Below are positions 26,972 to 35,472 of a stretch of DNA of 64,000 bases, in pieces. Where the stretch lies: assembly GCA_021845685.1 (NCBI GenBank), contig JAJZVN010000002.1, positions 62,001 to 126,000 of the forward strand. Direction: 5' to 3'. The translations under genes were made by a program, and so were the position numbers. Each line of letters begins with the position of its first letter. Positions within the stretch are counted from its first letter, which is position 1. The stretch is from a bacterium. GTDB taxonomy: Bacteria > SZUA-79 > Acidulodesulfobacterales > Acidulodesulfobacteraceae. The notes below the pieces were generated by a model, which ran no database searches, had not been told where the DNA came from, and saw only the letters and a list, made by a program, of their open reading frames with translations.

Positions 26972-29266
26972 ATGAGCGAAGCTAAAGCTGAAATAATAGT
27001 GCCTAAAAGCGGGTTGGATTATGCATTGACCTATTTAGTGCCTGAAGTATTCATAAATCTTTTGCAAATCGGTGCACCTGTGATAGTACCGCTAAAGAGC
27101 AGAAAAATATATGGATTTGTATCTTCTATAAATTCGGCATATCCGTCAAAGAGCGCTAATTTAAAAAAAATAATATCTATTTCTAAAAATTCATTTTTTA
27201 ATCAAAATCATTTAAATTTTTATAATTGGCTTGCATCGTATTATCACGAAAGTATTGCACGTGTTTTAGATGCCGCATTGCCGTCAATAGACTCAAAAAA
27301 TTTTCATCTATTGGACATCTATGCTGAATATAACAATCAAAATAAAAATAATAAAAATTTAGATAAAAGCAATATTAGCAGTAATATTCCAAAAGGAAAT
27401 AATAACAATAACAACAATACTAATTCTACCGCCGTTCCCGTCATTTCTTCTATTATTTCCTCATCTATTTCGTCTATCCCTTCCTCTGCAATCTCTATAA
27501 CAGGTACTGCAACAGACACCGCCGATTATTTAAAATTAACCGAAGACCAGATAAAAGCTATTAAAACTATTAAAGAACCAATTAAAGAAAATTTTTATAA
27601 AACATTTTTATTACACGGCGTAACCGCAAGCGGAAAAACCGAAATTTATCTGAATTTATTAGAATATACTTTAAGTTTAAATAAGCAAGTTATTATTATT
27701 GTTCCTGAAATATATATTACAAATCAATTTATTGATATAATAAAGAAAAGATTCTCTAAAATGTTAAATCCTCATGAATTTGCAATATTTCATAGTAAAA
27801 TTGCAAAAAAAGAAAAATTAATTAACTGGTTTAAAATATTATCCGGAGAAATAAAAATAGTTTTAGGCGCCAGATCTGCTATTTTTGCTCCATTAATTAA
27901 GCCTGGACTTATTATTGTTGATGAAGAACATGACAGCTCATATAAGCAAGAATCAGATTTTTTATATAATGCAAGAGATATAGCCGTTATGCTAGCAAAA
28001 AAAAGTAATTCGGTTGCACTCTTAGGTTCTGCAACTCCTTCATTGGAATCATTTTATAATGCAAAAGAAATAAAAAAATATGAATACATTAACATAAAAG
28101 AAAGGGTATTAGGCAAATTTCTTCCTGAAATTAAAATTGTTGATTTAAAAAATGAATTTAAATTAAATAATTCAAATAATAATAAGAATAATAATAAGAA
28201 TAATAATAACAATTTTAGCGATGAAATGCTTTCAGGAGTTTCAAAAAATGAAATTATAGAAAATATAAATCAAAAAAGACAGGTGCTATTATTTTTAAAC
28301 AGGCGCGGATTTTCAACTTTTATTATATGTAAATCATGCGGCCATCAATTTATTTGCAAAAATTGCGCTGTTTCTATGGTATACCATAAAGAAAAAAACT
28401 ATGAAAAAAGTTTCCTAAAATGCCACTACTGTAATTATACGGAAGAAGTTCCAAAACTATGCCCTGAATGTTTAAGCGATAATATAGAGCCTTATGGAGT
28501 AGGCATACAAAAATTAGAAGATAAAGTAAATGAATTATTTGGAAATAGCGCTAAAATAGCAAGAATAGATTCGGATATCGGCAGAAATAAAAAGATAGGT
28601 TTAGATATTTTTAATAAAATGAATAATGGCATGATAGATATACTTATCGGTACTCAAATAATCGCAAAAGGTCATGATTTTCCAAATGTAGGTTTGGTTG
28701 TCGTAATTTCGGCAGATAGTCTTTTAAATATTCCCGACTTTAGAAGCGCTGAAAAAACTTTTCAAATGCTAACTCAGGTATCAGGAAGAGCAGGAAGGGG
28801 AGATATGCTGGGAAATGTAATTTTTCAAACATTTAATAGTACAAACTATGTTATTCAATATTCATCAAAACATGATATTGAAGGATTTTTTGAAAAAGAA
28901 CTAAGTTTAAGAAAAGAATATTCTTATCCTCCTTATGCTAAAATTATTGCGTTGAGATTAACGGATAAAGATTTTGATAGATTACAAGAAAGAGCGTTTT
29001 TTTTAAAAAAAATAATAAGTGAAACAATCAAAGAAAATACCGAATTTAAAAAAATTTCTGTTTTAGGTCCTTCGCCTTGTCCAATTTCTAAGTTAAATAA
29101 TAATTTTAGATTTCAAATAATTATAAAATCACCTTTAATATCGGGTGAAAAAAATATTTCATATATGCATAACCTTATAGATATTATTAAAAATAAATCT
29201 GAACTTAATAAATTTTTTATTTCTAGAAAAATAGTTATAGATGTTGACCCTGATGTTCTTATATGA
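26972..29266 (+). CDS. priA: Primosomal replication restart helicase PriA
   Basis: Superfamily 2 3'-5' helicase that reloads the replisome at stalled forks. An N-terminal DNA-binding domain (about 1-110) is followed by a helicase core with Walker A HGVTASGKTEIY (about 214-225) and a DEEH box (IIVDEEHDSSYK). The zinc-binding cysteine set includes CKSCGHQFICKNC, CHYCN and CPEC. Motifs QVSGRAGRG and IGTQIIAKGHDFP follow. The 764-residue length is normal. A low-complexity Asn/Ser/Ile insert (about 115-185) separates the DNA-binding and helicase domains. No Shine-Dalgarno is evident before the ATG. Confidence 0.96.
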   Translation: MSEAKAEIIVPKSGLDYALTYLVPEVFINLLQIGAPVIVPLKSRKIYGFVSSINSAYPSKSANLKKIISISKNSFFNQNHLNFYNWLASYYHESIARVLDAALPSIDSKNFHLLDIYAEYNNQNKNNKNLDKSNISSNIPKGNNNNNNNTNSTAVPVISSIISSSISSIPSSAISITGTATDTADYLKLTEDQIKAIKTIKEPIKENFYKTFLLHGVTASGKTEIYLNLLEYTLSLNKQVIIIVPEIYITNQFIDIIKKRFSKMLNPHEFAIFHSKIAKKEKLINWFKILSGEIKIVLGARSAIFAPLIKPGLIIVDEEHDSSYKQESDFLYNARDIAVMLAKKSNSVALLGSATPSLESFYNAKEIKKYEYINIKERVLGKFLPEIKIVDLKNEFKLNNSNNNKNNNKNNNNNFSDEMLSGVSKNEIIENINQKRQVLLFLNRRGFSTFIICKSCGHQFICKNCAVSMVYHKEKNYEKSFLKCHYCNYTEEVPKLCPECLSDNIEPYGVGIQKLEDKVNELFGNSAKIARIDSDIGRNKKIGLDIFNKMNNGMIDILIGTQIIAKGHDFPNVGLVVVISADSLLNIPDFRSAEKTFQMLTQVSGRAGRGDMLGNVIFQTFNSTNYVIQYSSKHDIEGFFEKELSLRKEYSYPPYAKIIALRLTDKDFDRLQERAFFLKKIISETIKENTEFKKISVLGPSPCPISKLNNNFRFQIIIKSPLISGEKNISYMHNLIDIIKNKSELNKFFISRKIVIDVDPDVLI

Positions 29267-29401
29267 TAATATAAAAAACTTAGCAAATTATCTTGAAGTA
29301 TATTAATTTATAACATTAATTCAGTTTGATTTAAATTAGTAAAATTAATAAATTATTTTACTGCATATATCATTAATATCTATTAATATATAGAGGTGAG
29401 T

Positions 29402-29686
29402 ATGAATAAAGCGGAATTTATAGAATTATTTGCGGAGCAAAATAAAATTTCCGTTAAATTAGCGGAAGCAATCGTAAACTCTATTTTGGAAACTATGATA
29501 GAAGCCATTGTTCAACAAAGAAGAATAGAAATAAGAGGTTTTGGAAGCTTTAAAATAAAAGAATATAAATCATATAACGGAAGAAATCCAAAAACAGGAG
29601 AAAATATTAAAGTAAAAGAAAAATTAGTACCGTTTTTTAAAATGAGTAAAATCTGCAAAAACAACCTCATAAAAGAAAATATTTGA
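29402..29686 (+). CDS. HU/IHF-family DNA-bending protein
   Basis: A small nucleoid-associated protein. The 94-residue product has the family pattern MNKAEFIELF...LAEAIVNSILETM, then the beta-arm region IEIRGFGSFKIKEYKSYNGRNPKTGE, then the C-terminal helix. The RNPKTGE stretch carries the Pro that intercalates into DNA. A GTG at 29396 in frame is possible, but the ATG at 29402 is preceded by AGAGGTGAG at good spacing and is preferred. HU versus IHF subunit cannot be decided by eye; the length and PFFKMS ending resemble an IHF beta-like member. Confidence 0.9.
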   Translation: MNKAEFIELFAEQNKISVKLAEAIVNSILETMIEAIVQQRRIEIRGFGSFKIKEYKSYNGRNPKTGENIKVKEKLVPFFKMSKICKNNLIKENI

Positions 29687-29726
29687 TTTTTTTTCTTTTC
29701 TTATTTAACTTATTTACATTACTACA

Positions 29727-31319
29727 TTGAGTAAACTTATGGCTGTGGAAACTCTCAAGTTTTACATTAAAACTTATGGCTGCCAGATGAATTTTCACGA
29801 TTCGTCTTTGCTTGAAGAAAGCCTAATTTTTAAGGGATTCAAAAAGGCGGCTTCTTTAAATGATGCAAATATTATAATTTTAAATACTTGCAGTGTTAGA
29901 GACAATGCAGACCATAAAATAATGTCCGATATCGGTCGTATAGATAAAAATAAAAAAATAATACTTGCGGGATGTTATGCTCAACAAAAGATTAAACAAA
30001 ACATAAACATAAATAAAAATAAAAAAATAAAACAGGTGAAAGAATTAGACCCTAAAGAATTACTTATAAATTATTATGTAAGTCCTGAAAATATTTTGTC
30101 TATTCCCGATATACTTGAAAAAGAATTTAAAATTTTATTTAATAACGTTAATAATAATATAATATGTAATAATAAAAATAATAATAGTGATAATTATATA
30201 TATAATAAGATAGAGAACAATACAGATAACAACAATACAGATAACAATGCAATCGCTTGCGATTTTGCAGACGGTAAAGCCGATATAAATAATAAAAATA
30301 TTGAAAATTTATATACAAATAAATTTAAAAATGAAAGTTATTATAAAAGGATAGAAAAATCTTTTAATCTCAGGTCTGAAAAAAAAGGCGCATTAAATTA
30401 TACGGAATATTTAAAAATAACGGAAGGATGCGATAATTATTGCAGCTATTGCATAGTTCCGTATGTCAGGGGAAGAGAGAAATCTATCCCTTTAAATATT
30501 TTACTTAACGCCGTTGCAAAATATACTAAAAAAAATGTTCAAGAAATTGTTTTATTAGGGCAAAATGTAAATTCTTATAAATCTCCTGATAATCCTGATT
30601 ATAATTTTATATATCTTTTAAAAAAAATTGCAGAAAATAAAAATATAAAGAGAATAAAATTTTTGACGTCTCATCCAAAAGATATGAGCGATGAAGTAAT
30701 TGATTTAATCGGAAAAGAAAATAAAATATCAAAATGTTTGCATTTGCCGGTTCAATCAGGTTCTGATAGAATATTAAAATTAATGAACAGGGGCTATGAC
30801 AGAAACCATTATTTGAATCTTATAAAAAAAATTAAATCTAGTTATCCTGAAATATTATTGTCAACCGACATAATCGTCGGCTTTCCGGGAGAATCGGAAG
30901 AAGATTTTGAATTAACTTTGTCTTTATTAAAAGAAATAGAGTTTGAATTTATTTACGGATTTAACTATTCGCCGAGACCTTTTACCGCAGCTTTAAATTA
31001 CAAAGACGATGTTCCTTTAAAGATAAAAAAAGAAAGATTAAATAAATTATTTGATTTGCAAAAAAATATTTTTACGTTATCTTTAAATAAATTGATAGGA
31101 AAGAATTATGATGTTATAATAGAAAAAATACGGGAAAACGATGACTATAATTCAGAAATAATTAATAAAGGTATATTTTATAAAGGAACTACCTTAAACG
31201 AAAGGGCAGTATATTTAAAAAATTATGAATTAAATTTGGATAATTTTGAAAATAATAATAATGCAATAGTTAAAATAACTGAAGTTATAAATAATAAATT
31301 ATACGGAGAAATTATTTGA
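29727..31319 (+). CDS. miaB: tRNA-2-methylthio-N6-isopentenyladenosine synthase MiaB
   Basis: A radical SAM methylthiotransferase that modifies A37 of tRNAs reading UNN codons. The N-terminal UPF0004 domain carries three conserved Cys (KTYGCQMN, NTCSVRDN, LAGCYAQQK). The radical SAM motif is GCDNYCSYCIVPYVRGRE, and a C-terminal TRAM-like region covers about 455-530. The 530-residue length exceeds the usual 440-475 because of an Asn/Asp-rich insert (about 130-205). The start may be TTG at 29727 or ATG at 29739. The stop overlaps the next gene's TTG start as TTGA. Confidence 0.95.
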   Translation: MSKLMAVETLKFYIKTYGCQMNFHDSSLLEESLIFKGFKKAASLNDANIIILNTCSVRDNADHKIMSDIGRIDKNKKIILAGCYAQQKIKQNININKNKKIKQVKELDPKELLINYYVSPENILSIPDILEKEFKILFNNVNNNIICNNKNNNSDNYIYNKIENNTDNNNTDNNAIACDFADGKADINNKNIENLYTNKFKNESYYKRIEKSFNLRSEKKGALNYTEYLKITEGCDNYCSYCIVPYVRGREKSIPLNILLNAVAKYTKKNVQEIVLLGQNVNSYKSPDNPDYNFIYLLKKIAENKNIKRIKFLTSHPKDMSDEVIDLIGKENKISKCLHLPVQSGSDRILKLMNRGYDRNHYLNLIKKIKSSYPEILLSTDIIVGFPGESEEDFELTLSLLKEIEFEFIYGFNYSPRPFTAALNYKDDVPLKIKKERLNKLFDLQKNIFTLSLNKLIGKNYDVIIEKIRENDDYNSEIINKGIFYKGTTLNERAVYLKNYELNLDNFENNNNAIVKITEVINNKLYGEII

Positions 31320-31990
31320 TAGCAGATTTTCATACACATACATTATTTTCGGACGGTGAGTTAGTACCGTCTGAACTTATTAGAAGAGCGCTTTGTTCCG
31401 GCATAGACACTCTGGCGATTACCGACCATGCCGATTTTTCCAATATTGAATTTATATTGTCCAATATTATTAAAATAAGCGATAGAATTAATACCGAAAA
31501 TATCAAAAATAATAATAAGTTTAGAGTCTTGCCTGGCGTCGAGATTACACATATACCTCCTTCTTTAATCGGCGAAGCCGTCAACTTGGCAAGAAAGTCA
31601 GGCGCTAAAATAATCGTAGTGCATGGCGAAACTTTAAGCGAACCTGTTGAAAAAGGAACTAATTTAGCGGCATTAAACGAAGACATTGATATTCTGGCAC
31701 ATCCGGGATTATTAACCGAAGAAGAAGCTCTAATAGCCAAAAATAAAAATATATATCTTGAGCTGACTTATAGAAAAGGACATTGTTTGTCAAACGGTCT
31801 TGTTTTTCAAATTGCCAAACGCATAGGCGCAAAATTAATAATTTCCAGCGATGCACATTCACCTGACGATATTTTAGATGAAAATACATATAACAATATT
31901 GCTTTTGGCGCAGGACTTAATGAGTATGATTTAGAAGAAATAAAAAATAATGCTAAAACTTTAGCCGAAAAATATTGTCGCACTAGATAA
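31316..31990 (+). CDS. PHP-domain phosphoesterase
   Basis: A 224-residue PHP-family metal-dependent phosphoesterase. The metal-binding motif HTHTLFSDGEL is at the N-terminus, with AITDHADF, a PGVEITHIPP strand, ILAHPGL and a SSDAHSPDD near the C-terminus. All of these contribute His/Asp ligands in the family. Family members include histidinol phosphatases and nucleotide phosphatases; the substrate here is not predictable. The TTG start overlaps the miaB stop (TTGA), so translation is probably coupled. The next gene starts 132 bases later. Confidence 0.87.
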   Translation: MIADFHTHTLFSDGELVPSELIRRALCSGIDTLAITDHADFSNIEFILSNIIKISDRINTENIKNNNKFRVLPGVEITHIPPSLIGEAVNLARKSGAKIIVVHGETLSEPVEKGTNLAALNEDIDILAHPGLLTEEEALIAKNKNIYLELTYRKGHCLSNGLVFQIAKRIGAKLIISSDAHSPDDILDENTYNNIAFGAGLNEYDLEEIKNNAKTLAEKYCRTR

Positions 31991-32122
31991 AACATTATAT
32001 AAATTTAAATAAGTTTTTAAGAAAATTATACAAAATAATAACTAATAAGTAAGGATAATAAATATAATAATATATGGCAATTTATACATAATAACAATTA
32101 ATATTAATAAGGACAATAAAAC

Positions 32123-32782
32123 ATGGCGATTGACTTAGCAGATTTTTTAAAAAAGAAAAAAATATTAATTATTTTTTTCTCTATCGGCGTTTTGATTGTA
32201 ATAGGAGGCATATTAGGATATAGATATTATAATGGTTATAGAGATGATAGAGCTTATACTTTATTGGGAAAAGGGGTCAGACTTTATCTTTCAATAGGAA
32301 CTTCAAAAACCGGAAATCTAAAAAATATAAAAAAATCTATTATTATTTTAAAACAGCTAAAAACAAAATATAACGGGACAAAAGCAGAGGTTATTTCAAA
32401 TTTTTATATAGGCTCCGATTATTTATTATTAAGAAATTATAAAAAGTCTATAAAATATTTTAAAAAATACACCGACCGTTATCCTATACCCCATAAAAAT
32501 AATATCAGTTATTTAGCTTACAGCAATATCGTAACGGCTGAACTAAATCAGAAAAATAACTTGAAATCTATTAATTATCTAAAAAAAATGGCTAAAATAA
32601 ACAACGTGAAACTTCAAGAATACGCAATGCTTGAAGAAGCTTCTATTTTTACAATGATAGGCAAGCCTAAAAATGCTGTTGCTATTTATAAAAAAATGTT
32701 GGAAAACGATGCTATGACAAAAAATAGAAGTTATATTGAAAATCTTATTCAGCTTAATTCAAGAAATATTACTCATAAATAA
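32123..32782 (+). CDS. Membrane-anchored TPR protein (YfgM-like)
   Basis: A 219-residue protein with a short cytoplasmic N-terminus, one transmembrane helix (about 17-36), and a periplasmic domain with TPR-like repeats. One lies near 92-125 (YKKSIKYFKKYTDRYP) and another near 172-200 (PKNAVAIYKKMLEN). This topology matches YfgM/TPR-anchor proteins that assist secretion at the inner membrane. A GGAC stretch precedes the ATG. There are no linked partner genes that would define a role. Confidence 0.7.
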   Translation: MAIDLADFLKKKKILIIFFSIGVLIVIGGILGYRYYNGYRDDRAYTLLGKGVRLYLSIGTSKTGNLKNIKKSIIILKQLKTKYNGTKAEVISNFYIGSDYLLLRNYKKSIKYFKKYTDRYPIPHKNNISYLAYSNIVTAELNQKNNLKSINYLKKMAKINNVKLQEYAMLEEASIFTMIGKPKNAVAIYKKMLENDAMTKNRSYIENLIQLNSRNITHK

Positions 32783-32993
32783 AACATATAATAAATTATT
32801 TATTTTATTTTCCTTGCTACATATTTAGCTTGAAGAAATTTCTAACACAGGATTAAAAATAGTAATAGTATATGAGAAGGGCATTTAAATTTCTTATGTT
32901 TTAGTTTTGTTTATTATTATAATTATATAAATAATTTAGATGTCCCATAATGAACATTATGTAAACTAATTAATATATTAATGTTATATTTTT

Positions 32994-33022
32994 GACTGAT
33001 TTAACCGAAGGTTAAAATAGTC
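32994..33022 (+). terminator. Imperfect hairpin with downstream T tract
   Basis: GACTGATTTAACC pairs with GGTTAAAATAGTC around a GAA loop, with two mismatches. ACATATTTTTTT follows. It could be an intrinsic terminator for + strand transcription, about 210 bases past the TPR gene stop. The stem's internal mismatches make this uncertain. Confidence 0.35.
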
Positions 33023-33246
33023 ACATATTTTTTTGACTATGGGTATAAAAAATTAGATATTTTTATTTATTATTTATGAACTTTCTTAACTTAAATATCT
33101 ATTCTATAATATATTAATTAATATAGGATTTATAATAATTTTGGAAATAGATTTAAAAGATATATTTACTGAAATTTAAATATTTATTAAATGCTAAAAT
33201 ATTTTAAATATCTTAAATATAATCAATAACTTATAAAAATAATATT

Positions 33247-33345
33247 AATGTAATAGTTTTATTTTTTAAAATGAGCTTTAATTCTGCAGCTATTTCAAAA
33301 CCTTTATCTATTGCAATTTCTTGCAATAAATCCTTTATATAACGT
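33247..33345 (-). pseudogene. Possible IS200/IS605-type transposase fragment
   Basis: On the minus strand, an open stretch without a start codon reads RYIKDLLQEIAIDKGFEIAA and onward. This resembles the segment before the HUH motif in Y1 transposases of the IS200/IS605 family (pattern: I-K-x-L-x-x-I-x-x-x-K-G-F/W-x-I). Neither the HUH motif nor the catalytic Tyr is present, and stops lie just upstream. If real, it is a relic only. Confidence 0.3.
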
Positions 33346-33402
33346 TCTATTTAAGGAGAAGATTTCGCAGTTTGTTCCTAAATTTTTATAGATTAATAAT
33401 TA

Positions 33403-34218
33403 CTATTTTTTATTTAAAAAAAGTCTTTTAAAAAAGGATTCTTTTTCTTTTTCTTCATTATTTATTTTAATCAAAACCACTATATTTCCATTTTTTCCAC
33501 CAAAAACCCCCTCATCTCCCTTGCCGTTAAATACGATAATTTTATTATTGACGATGCTGTTGCTATCGGTGTTATTGGTGCTATGAGTATTATTATTGGT
33601 ATTATTACTTAATATATTTTCCTTTTTAAAATTTAATGTAATTTCTTCTGACTTCTTTATTCTCCCCATACCGTTGCACGTTGCGCACTTATAAAAGAAT
33701 ATGTCGCCGTACCCATTGCAGCTTTGACAAACTTCATTAACCTTTGTTTCGCGATTTTTAACCATGCCGTATCCGTTACATTGAGCGCAAACTCTCGCAA
33801 GCGTGTCTTTTTTCTTGCCTTCTCCATCGCAGTCGGGACATCTTATATATCTTTGTAATATTAAAGTTTTAGCGATTAATTCATTACCTGTTGAGTCTAA
33901 CGAGTCTAAAATATCGTCCGTAAAATCCATTTCTATATTTATATTCCCGCCATCCCTAAGCCTTGTTCTGTAAGGAATAATTTTATCACCAGGCTGAGAC
34001 TCTTTTAATTTATTAAATTCTCTTAAGTCTCTATTATAATATTCTCTAAGAATTGGGTCTATTAGAGTTTTATACGCTTTGTTTAAATCCATAAATTTAT
34101 CTGTATTTTTTGGATTTTTATCAGGATGGTATATAAATGCAAGTTTTTTATATTGGCTTTTAATTAACGTTTCGCTGGCATTTTCTTGAATTTCTAAAAT
34201 AGAATAGTAATTCTTCAT
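33403..34218 (-). CDS. DnaJ-like cochaperone, short form
   Basis: An N-terminal J domain (about residues 2-65) carries the HPD motif that stimulates Hsp70 ATPase (YHPDKNPKN). A cysteine-rich zinc domain (about 128-200) has four CxxCxGxG-type repeats (CPDCDGEG, CAQCNGYG, CQSCNGYG, CATCNGMG). The protein is 271 residues, shorter than canonical DnaJ (about 370), with no clear Gly/Phe-rich linker and a much reduced C-terminal substrate domain that includes an Asn/Thr-rich low-complexity stretch. It is probably a second, specialised DnaJ. The next gene in transcription order from the right ends 11 bases before its start. Confidence 0.85.
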   Translation of the reverse strand: MKNYYSILEIQENASETLIKSQYKKLAFIYHPDKNPKNTDKFMDLNKAYKTLIDPILREYYNRDLREFNKLKESQPGDKIIPYRTRLRDGGNINIEMDFTDDILDSLDSTGNELIAKTLILQRYIRCPDCDGEGKKKDTLARVCAQCNGYGMVKNRETKVNEVCQSCNGYGDIFFYKCATCNGMGRIKKSEEITLNFKKENILSNNTNNNTHSTNNTDSNSIVNNKIIVFNGKGDEGVFGGKNGNIVVLIKINNEEKEKESFFKRLFLNKK

Positions 34219-34229
34219 AAGATATTAAT

Positions 34230-34682
34230 TTAAAAGCCTTCAAATTTTTGTATAGCATTTCTAATATAATCGGGAATTTTACGCGGTTTAAAATCAGTGC
34301 TGTTAACACAGACTAAAACCGTATTCCCTTTTGCTATGCTAATTTCAGATTCTTCATTATTTTCATTTTTTTTAACAATTTTATATAAAAAATTAAAGCT
34401 TGAATTTTTTATATATTCTACCTTGGCATATATTTTTAATGAATCGTCAAATCTTGCAGGTGCAATATAATTACAGTTTGATTCTACAACGGCAAAATAA
34501 AATCCGCTTTTTTCAATATCAATATAATTATAACCGATTTTTTTAATATATTCTGTTCTTGCAACTTCAAAAAAAATAAAATATTTTCCGTAATAAACAA
34601 CCGACATAGCATCGGTTTCTTCATATCTCACTTTTAATTCCGTAAAAAATTTAAAATCAGCGATACCATTATTATTAAGCAT
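34230..34682 (-). CDS. YbgC/FadM-type acyl-CoA thioesterase
   Basis: A hotdog-fold thioesterase of 150 residues, the family's usual length. The motif YEETDAMSVVYYGKYFIFFEVAR (split at about residues 15-37) contains the catalytic Asp of the 4-hydroxybenzoyl-CoA thioesterase/YbgC group; a Tyr replaces the common His in VVYH. The substrate may be short-chain acyl-CoA or acyl-ACP. It lies just upstream of the dnaJ-like gene on the same strand (11-base gap), and the two are probably co-transcribed. Confidence 0.85.
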   Translation of the reverse strand: MLNNNGIADFKFFTELKVRYEETDAMSVVYYGKYFIFFEVARTEYIKKIGYNYIDIEKSGFYFAVVESNCNYIAPARFDDSLKIYAKVEYIKNSSFNFLYKIVKKNENNEESEISIAKGNTVLVCVNSTDFKPRKIPDYIRNAIQKFEGF

Positions 34683-34726
34683 TATTAAGCATTTTTTTTT
34701 AATTTTATCTATTTAATTTAATTAAA

Positions 34727-34886
34727 TTAACTCAACTTCAACGTTTTTATTATTATAATAAAATTATAACTTATTGATATTGTTGCATTTTATTTTTTAT
34801 TTTGTAGTCCCCATAGACATTTTTATTGTCCCGATAAATATAGTAATATCAATATGCTGCTGTTAATTATGGTGAAGTCGGGTTAA
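34727..34886. repeat. R2 dispersed repeat, copy B
   Basis: A 160-bp element with ends TTAACTCAACTTCA and TGGTGAAGTCGGGTTAA, which are inverted copies of each other with two mismatches in 16. It is nearly identical to copy C at 62195. Its right end overlaps the last five codons and stop of the response regulator gene that starts at 35289, so that gene's C-terminus is repeat-derived. Confidence 0.82.
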
Positions 34887-35289
34887 GGAATTTATTAATT
34901 TTTTCAAACAAAATGTTTTTATCAATGGGCTTTTCAATAAAATCATTAAAACCTAATGATAATAAATGTTCCTTATTTCCTTTCATTGCATGAGCAGTAA
35001 CAGCTATAATAGGAATATCGGCGGTATTTTCCGATTGCTTTAGTCTTTTAAACACTTCTATTCCGTCTATTCCCGGAAGACCTATATCTAACAATATCAA
35101 AAAGGCATCATTATTATTATTTATTTTTTCAATAGCTTCAAAACCGTCATAAGCTTCAACTATATTAAAATCATATCTTTCAAGCATTGCTTTAATTAAA
35201 TCCATATTTATTTCGTTATCTTCTACTATAATTATTTTTGAATTATGTATTTTATCATTATTATTAACACTGGCATTTTCAGCATCCAT
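34867..35289 (-). CDS. Single-domain response regulator (DivK/CheY-like)
   Basis: A 140-residue receiver domain with no output domain. It has an acidic pair at the N-terminus (VEDNEINMD), the phospho-acceptor in FLILLDIGLPGIDG (about Asp 66), the Thr/Ser in PIIAVTAHA and the Lys in FIEKPID. Such receivers relay phosphate from hybrid kinases, and the kinase gene lies 183 bases upstream on the same strand, a likely partner. The last residues (NPTSP) and the stop codon come from the R2 repeat at the 3' end. Confidence 0.93.
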   Translation of the reverse strand: MDAENASVNNNDKIHNSKIIIVEDNEINMDLIKAMLERYDFNIVEAYDGFEAIEKINNNNDAFLILLDIGLPGIDGIEVFKRLKQSENTADIPIIAVTAHAMKGNKEHLLSLGFNDFIEKPIDKNILFEKINKFLNPTSP

Positions 35290-35472
35290 AAATAAATTAC
35301 CGATTAGTATTTTATTATTTTTTTAGAGTTCTTTAGCATTTTTTTTTATATATATAATGTAATTTTATATAAATATGTATAGTATATAAAATTTTGGCAT
35401 GCACTATTTATTACTTTATTTCAATTTTTATACGTTTACAGCATTAGTATTTTATTATATTTTATTATATTT

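Larger units (their letters stand above)
32783..33402. other. 620-bp gap with hairpin and possible transposase remnant
   Basis: A convergent gap between the TPR gene and the dnaJ-like gene. It holds an imperfect hairpin at 32994-33022 and, on the minus strand at about 33247-33345, a stretch of about 33 open codons resembling part of a small transposase, each listed separately. The rest is AT-rich with no gene recognised. Confidence 0.6.

Noticed and set aside
35395-35411. TTGGCATGCACTATTT considered as a sigma-54 promoter
   Set aside because: It has a partial -24 GG only; the -12 GC element is missing at correct spacing, and orientation does not match a nearby + strand gene.
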